Source of the DNA: Oscillospiraceae bacterium
GTDB lineage: Bacteria > Bacillota > Clostridia > Oscillospirales > CAG-272
Reading direction: 5' to 3'
Length of the DNA stretch: 53,051 bases
NCBI GenBank assembly: GCA_003343845.1
Contig: QAKK01000031.1
Span: 1 to 53,051 of the forward strand
Shown here: positions 50,005-53,051 of the stretch, in pieces
Numbering within the stretch: position 1 is the stretch's first letter
How the letters are laid out: each line of letters starts with the position of its first letter
Position numbers and translations under genes: made by a program
Notes under the pieces: generated by a model
Database searches by the model: none
Seen by the model: only the letters and a program-made list of their open reading frames with translations
What the model was told of the DNA's origin: nothing

Positions 50005-51354
50005 TTAGTATGCGATGCCCTGGGCGATCATCGCCGTCGCAACCTTCTCAAAGCCTGCGATGTTCGCACCGGCGACAAGGTTGCCCTTCATGCCATACTT
50101 CTCTGCGGCATTGTAGGAGTTGTGGAAGATGCCGGTCATGATGTTCTTCAGCTTTTCGTCCACTTCTTCAAACGTCCAGCTGTAGCGCATCGAGTTCTGG
50201 CTCATTTCGAGCGCAGAGGTGGCAACGCCGCCTGCGTTGGCAGCCTTTGCAGGTCCGAAGAGCACGCCTGCCTTCTGGAACGCTTCGATCGCCTCGGGGG
50301 TAGAGGGCATGTTTGCGCCCTCGGCAACGGCGATCACGCCGTTTTTGATGAGCATGGCAGCTTCTTCGCCGTTCAGCTCGTTCTGCGTTGCGCAGGGGAG
50401 GGCGATGTCGCACTTGACGCTCCAGATGCCGCGGCAGCCCTCGACATACTTTGCACCCTTGACGCGCGCGGCGTATTCCTTGATTCTGCCGCGCTCGACT
50501 TCCTTGATCTGCTTGACGACGGCGAGGTCAATGCCGTTTTCGTCATAGATATAGCCGTTTGAGTCGGACATGGCGACGACCTTTGCGCCGAGCGCCGTTG
50601 CCTTCTCATTGGCGTAGATTGCTACGTTGCCCGAGCCGGAGATAACGACCGTCTTGTCCTTGAAGGAGTCGTTCTTCATGCACTTCAGCATTTCCTCGGT
50701 GTAGTAGCAGAGACCGTAACCGGTCGCCTCGGTGCGGGCAAGCGAGCCGCCGTAGGTCAGACCCTTGCCGGTGAGCACGCCGGTGTACTCGTTGCGCAGG
50801 CGCTTGTACTGCCCGAACATGTAGCCGATCTCGCGGCCGCCGACGCCGATGTCACCGGCGGGCACGTCGGTGTCTGCGCCGATGTGCTTTGCAAGCTCGG
50901 TCATGAAGCTCTGGCAGAAGCGCATGATCTCCCCGTCGCTCTTGCCCTTGGGGTCAAAGTCGGAGCCGCCCTTGCCGCCGCCGATCGGCAGCCCGGTCAG
51001 GCTGTTCTTGAAGATCTGCTCAAAGCCGAGGAACTTGATGACCGACAGGTTGACCGAGGGATGCAGACGCAGACCGCCCTTGTACGGACCGATCGCGGAG
51101 TTGAACTGCACGCGGTAGCCGCGGTTGACCTGCACCTTGCCGTTGTCATCCACCCACGAAACGCGGAAGAGGATGGCGCGCTCCGGCTCGACAATGCGCT
51201 CGATAACGCCGTTCTTTTCGTACTTGGGATCGGATTCGATCACGGGTTCCAGCGATTCGAGCACCTCGGTGACCGCCTGGAGAAATTCAGGTTCATTGCC
51301 GCTGCGCCGTTCAAGGTCGGCAAGAACGCTTTTCAAATATTCGTTTTTCAGCAT
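50005..51354 (-). CDS. gdhA: Glutamate dehydrogenase (NADP-type, hexameric)
   Basis: A 449-residue enzyme interconverting glutamate with 2-oxoglutarate and ammonia. PIGGGKGGSDFDPKGK (with the catalytic lysine), DVPAGDIGVGGREIGYM and a nucleotide-binding segment VVISGSGNVAIYANEKA are present. Length fits the hexameric small type. The ATG at 51354 has AGGAGG upstream. It may serve ammonium assimilation or amino-acid fermentation; cofactor preference is inferred from family resemblance. It is divergent from nrdG. Confidence 0.97.
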   Translation of the reverse strand: MLKNEYLKSVLADLERRSGNEPEFLQAVTEVLESLEPVIESDPKYEKNGVIERIVEPERAILFRVSWVDDNGKVQVNRGYRVQFNSAIGPYKGGLRLHPSVNLSVIKFLGFEQIFKNSLTGLPIGGGKGGSDFDPKGKSDGEIMRFCQSFMTELAKHIGADTDVPAGDIGVGGREIGYMFGQYKRLRNEYTGVLTGKGLTYGGSLARTEATGYGLCYYTEEMLKCMKNDSFKDKTVVISGSGNVAIYANEKATALGAKVVAMSDSNGYIYDENGIDLAVVKQIKEVERGRIKEYAARVKGAKYVEGCRGIWSVKCDIALPCATQNELNGEEAAMLIKNGVIAVAEGANMPSTPEAIEAFQKAGVLFGPAKAANAGGVATSALEMSQNSMRYSWTFEEVDEKLKNIMTGIFHNSYNAAEKYGMKGNLVAGANIAGFEKVATAMIAQGIAY

Positions 51355-51394
51355 GGTAGTAGCCCTCCTGCAATATTTTTGAATGAACGCTTTC

Positions 51395-51423
51395 ATTATA
51401 ACCGAGAAAAACCGCGATTTCAA
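51395..51423 (-). promoter_or_regulatory. Promoter of gdhA
   Basis: On the minus strand, TTGAAA (51423-51418) and perfect TATAAT (51400-51395) are spaced by 17 bases. Confidence 0.85.
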
Positions 51424-51478
51424 GTGGTTTTGCAAAGATTTTTGCAACTTTCTTGAAAAAATAATGCAAAAAAGGGGT

Positions 51479-51507
51479 TTGCATGTCGAACAGTTTCGTG
51501 CTATAAT
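51479..51507 (+). promoter_or_regulatory. Promoter of nrdG
   Basis: TTGCAT (51479-51484), 17 bases, then perfect TATAAT (51502-51507). No NrdR box is visible here. Confidence 0.75.
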
Positions 51508-51537
51508 AGAAGAACACAGCGAAAAGGGGGGACACGG

Positions 51538-52224
51538 ATGCAGATCGAAGGGATGCAGAAGCTGACGCTGCTGGATTATCCGGGCAAAACGGCGGCGATC
51601 CTGTTTGCGCACGGGTGCGACTTTCGCTGCCCGTTCTGCCACAATGCGGGGCTGGTCACGCGCCCGATGGCAAATGCGGTGTCCGAGGACGAGATCCTTT
51701 CCTATTTATATAAGCGGCGCGGACTGCTGGACGGCGTGGTGCTGACCGGCGGCGAACCGCTGCTCCAGACTGACGCGGGCGAGCTGCTCCGGAAGATCCG
51801 CAACCTCGGCTACGCGGTCAAGCTGGACACCAACGGCTCGTTTCCCGACCGCCTTGCCGCCTTGCTCGACGCGGGACTGGTCGACTATGTGGCGATGGAC
51901 ATCAAAAACCGCCCCGAAAAATATAAGGAGACCGCCGGATGTACCGATGCACAGCTTGCCGCCGTGTGCCGCTCGGTCGACCTGCTGCTTGCGGGGCGCG
52001 TGGACTACGAGTTCCGCACCACGGTCACGGGCAGACTGCACACGCCCGCAGACATCGGCGCCGCCGCCGCGTGGATCGCGGGGGCAAAGCGCTACTTCCT
52101 CCAGCCCTTCAAGGACTCGGGCGACCTCGTCGGCGACGGGGATTTTACCCCGGACGATGCGACACTTGCCGACATGTTGGCGCACGCCAGACGATCAGTC
52201 CCGAACACGGAGCTGCGTGGCTAA
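51538..52224 (+). CDS. nrdG: Anaerobic ribonucleoside-triphosphate reductase activating protein
   Basis: A 228-residue radical-SAM protein that generates the glycyl radical on NrdD. Cluster cysteines C27, C31 and C34 (CDFRCPFC) and the SAM-binding GGEP motif (TGGEPLL) are present. It begins with a GGGGGG-type site before the ATG. It lies directly before nrdD, but a separate promoter with an NrdR box lies between them. Confidence 0.92.
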   Translation: MQIEGMQKLTLLDYPGKTAAILFAHGCDFRCPFCHNAGLVTRPMANAVSEDEILSYLYKRRGLLDGVVLTGGEPLLQTDAGELLRKIRNLGYAVKLDTNGSFPDRLAALLDAGLVDYVAMDIKNRPEKYKETAGCTDAQLAAVCRSVDLLLAGRVDYEFRTTVTGRLHTPADIGAAAAWIAGAKRYFLQPFKDSGDLVGDGDFTPDDATLADMLAHARRSVPNTELRG

Positions 52225-52239
52225 GTGGTGGAACGCAGC

Positions 52240-52255
52240 ACACAATATATAGTGT
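52240..52255 (+). promoter_or_regulatory. NrdR box upstream of nrdD
   Basis: ACACAATATATAGTGT matches the NrdR consensus throughout (acaCwAtATaTwGtgt). NrdR is known to repress ribonucleotide reductase genes when dATP is high. The site lies 16 bases after the nrdG stop and 43 bases before the nrdD -35 box. nrdR itself is not in the window. Confidence 0.92.
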
Positions 52256-52271
52256 TGTGCGCCAAAAAAAG

Positions 52272-52287
52272 AATCAAAATATTGTAC
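52272..52287 (+). promoter_or_regulatory. Possible degenerate second NrdR box
   Basis: AATCAAAATATTGTAC agrees with the first box at 10 of 16 positions and begins exactly 32 bases after it, close to three helical turns. NrdR boxes normally come as such pairs. The match is weak, so this rests mainly on spacing. Confidence 0.45.
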
Positions 52288-52297
52288 CTTTTGAACA

Positions 52298-52326
52298 TTG
52301 ACAAGCCGCTTCATCTGTGGTATGCT
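52298..52326 (+). promoter_or_regulatory. Promoter of nrdD
   Basis: Perfect TTGACA (52298-52303), 17 bases, then TATGCT (52321-52326) with TGG as an extended -10. The NrdR box lies upstream, so repression probably involves DNA looping or contact from upstream, not simple blocking. Confidence 0.8.
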
Positions 52327-52380
52327 AATAACACTGACTGCGAAAAAGCAGTGTGAATGCACCACAGGGGGACGGCTTTT

Positions 52381-53051
52381 ATGTACCATGTAAAAAAGAG
52401 AGACAACAAAATTGTTGATTTCGACCTGACCAAGATCTCGAATGCCATTCAGATGGCGTTTGAGGCGTGTGAGGTCAATTTTCATCCGAGCATCATCGAC
52501 TTTCTGGCGCTCCGTGTCACCGCGGATTTTGAGCCGAAGATCAAGGACGGTCTGATCGCCGTCGAGGACATTCAGGACAGCGTCGAGTCGGTGCTGATCC
52601 AGGGCGGCTACGCCGAGGTTGCCAAGGCGTACATTCTTTACCGCCGCCAGCGCGAGAAGCTGCGCAACATGAAGTCCACGATCCTCGACTACAAGGAGCT
52701 GGTGGACAGCTATGTCAAGGTCACCGACTGGCGCGTCAAGGAGAATTCCACCGTCACCTATTCGGTCGGCGGTCTGATCCTCAGCAACTCGGGCGCGATC
52801 ACGGCGAACTACTGGCTCTCCGAGGTCTATGACGATGAGATCGCGCAGGCGCACCGCGGCGCGGACATCCACATCCACGACCTCAGCATGCTCACGGGCT
52901 ACTGCGCGGGCTGGTCTTTGAAGCAGCTCATCCGCGAGGGTCTCGGCGGCATTCCGGGCAAGATGACCTCCGCTCCCGCAAAGCATCTGTCGGTGCTCTG
53001 CAACCAGATGGTCAACTTCCTCGGCATCATGCAGAACGAATGGGCGGGCGC
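52381..53051 (+). CDS. nrdD: Anaerobic ribonucleoside-triphosphate reductase, 5' part
   Basis: The first 223 residues of a gene cut by the window end. The N-terminus is an ATP-cone domain (about 1-90, MYHVKKRDNKIVDFDLTKISNAI), the allosteric site for dATP control. The catalytic domain then begins (SNSGAITANYWLSEVYDDEIAQAHRGADIHIHDL), which matches class III reductases. The radical Gly and the zinc site near the C-terminus are outside the window. It makes deoxynucleotides without oxygen, consistent with an anaerobe. Confidence 0.96.
   Translation, partial: MYHVKKRDNKIVDFDLTKISNAIQMAFEACEVNFHPSIIDFLALRVTADFEPKIKDGLIAVEDIQDSVESVLIQGGYAEVAKAYILYRRQREKLRNMKSTILDYKELVDSYVKVTDWRVKENSTVTYSVGGLILSNSGAITANYWLSEVYDDEIAQAHRGADIHIHDLSMLTGYCAGWSLKQLIREGLGGIPGKMTSAPAKHLSVLCNQMVNFLGIMQNEWAG

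Noticed and set aside
1..53051. CRISPR array
   Set aside because: The repeated units are hairpin-rich and irregularly spaced without equal spacers, and no cas gene is present.

Overview
The window is about 53 kb of a bacterial chromosome from a high-GC member of the Clostridia. A gut Oscillospiraceae/Ruminococcaceae-like organism is my best guess, inferred from gene order, a valS T-box leader, hrcA/CIRCE control, remA, yicC, a SpoIIQ-like M23 protein and a family of short GC-rich intergenic repeats. Almost everything from about 3.6 kb onward is vertically inherited housekeeping DNA. The first 3 kb are visibly lower in GC and carry accessory genes.

Layout. 1-3.2 kb: an accessory segment with a cysteine-rich, multi-domain C39-like protein and a lipoprotein, ending at the 3' end of a CAT-anticodon tRNA gene. 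3.3-9.4 kb (minus strand): a small XRE regulator, a small membrane protein, two related lipoproteins, a DUF2442 protein, a large MalT/LuxR-type regulator and an M23 (SpoIIQ-like) protein. 9.5-15.7 kb (plus): the heat-shock operon hrcA-grpE-dnaK-dnaJ-prmA behind a CIRCE element. 16.0-18.0 kb (plus): a tightly coupled three-gene operon of unknown role (DUF5685-like protein, J-domain protein with a cysteine tail, membrane protein). 18.3-20.5 kb (minus): cysE-cysS. 20.6-33.8 kb (minus): the conserved clostridial operon yicC-remA-gmk-rpoZ-priA-def-fmt-Zn peptidase-rsmB-rlmN-PP2C-prkC-rsgA, interrupted twice by repeat clusters. 34.0-35.6 kb (plus): a membrane-anchored M23 protein lacking one metal ligand. 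35.9-40.9 kb (minus): walJ-rlmH-mnmG-rsmG-noc. 41.2-42.5 kb (minus): a galactokinase-family gene. 42.9-45.4 kb (plus): U32 peptidase-uppP-mrnC. 45.5-49.9 kb (plus): valS with its T-box leader, bracketed by two paralogous alpha/beta hydrolases. 50.0-51.4 kb (minus): gdhA. 51.5 kb to the end (plus): nrdG and the start of nrdD, with an NrdR box between them.

The housekeeping genes cover translation quality and tRNA/rRNA modification (cysS, valS, fmt, def, rlmN, rsmB, rsmG, rlmH, mnmG, prmA, mrnC, U32), cell-wall signalling (prkC, PP2C, uppP, walJ), nucleotide supply (gmk, nrdDG) and stress response. Many promoters can be read as -35/-10 pairs with a 17-bp spacer, including three perfect TTGACA/TATAAT pairs.

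The most interesting parts are: (i) the cysteine-rich BIG2-ricin-C39 protein next to a tRNA boundary; (ii) the DUF5685/J-domain/membrane operon, whose first product has two aspartate-rich motifs resembling those of squalene/phytoene synthases; (iii) a mosaic family of intergenic repeats with a conserved core present three times; and (iv) lineage-specific lipoproteins and M23 proteins. I saw no transposase, integrase, phage gene or CRISPR array.
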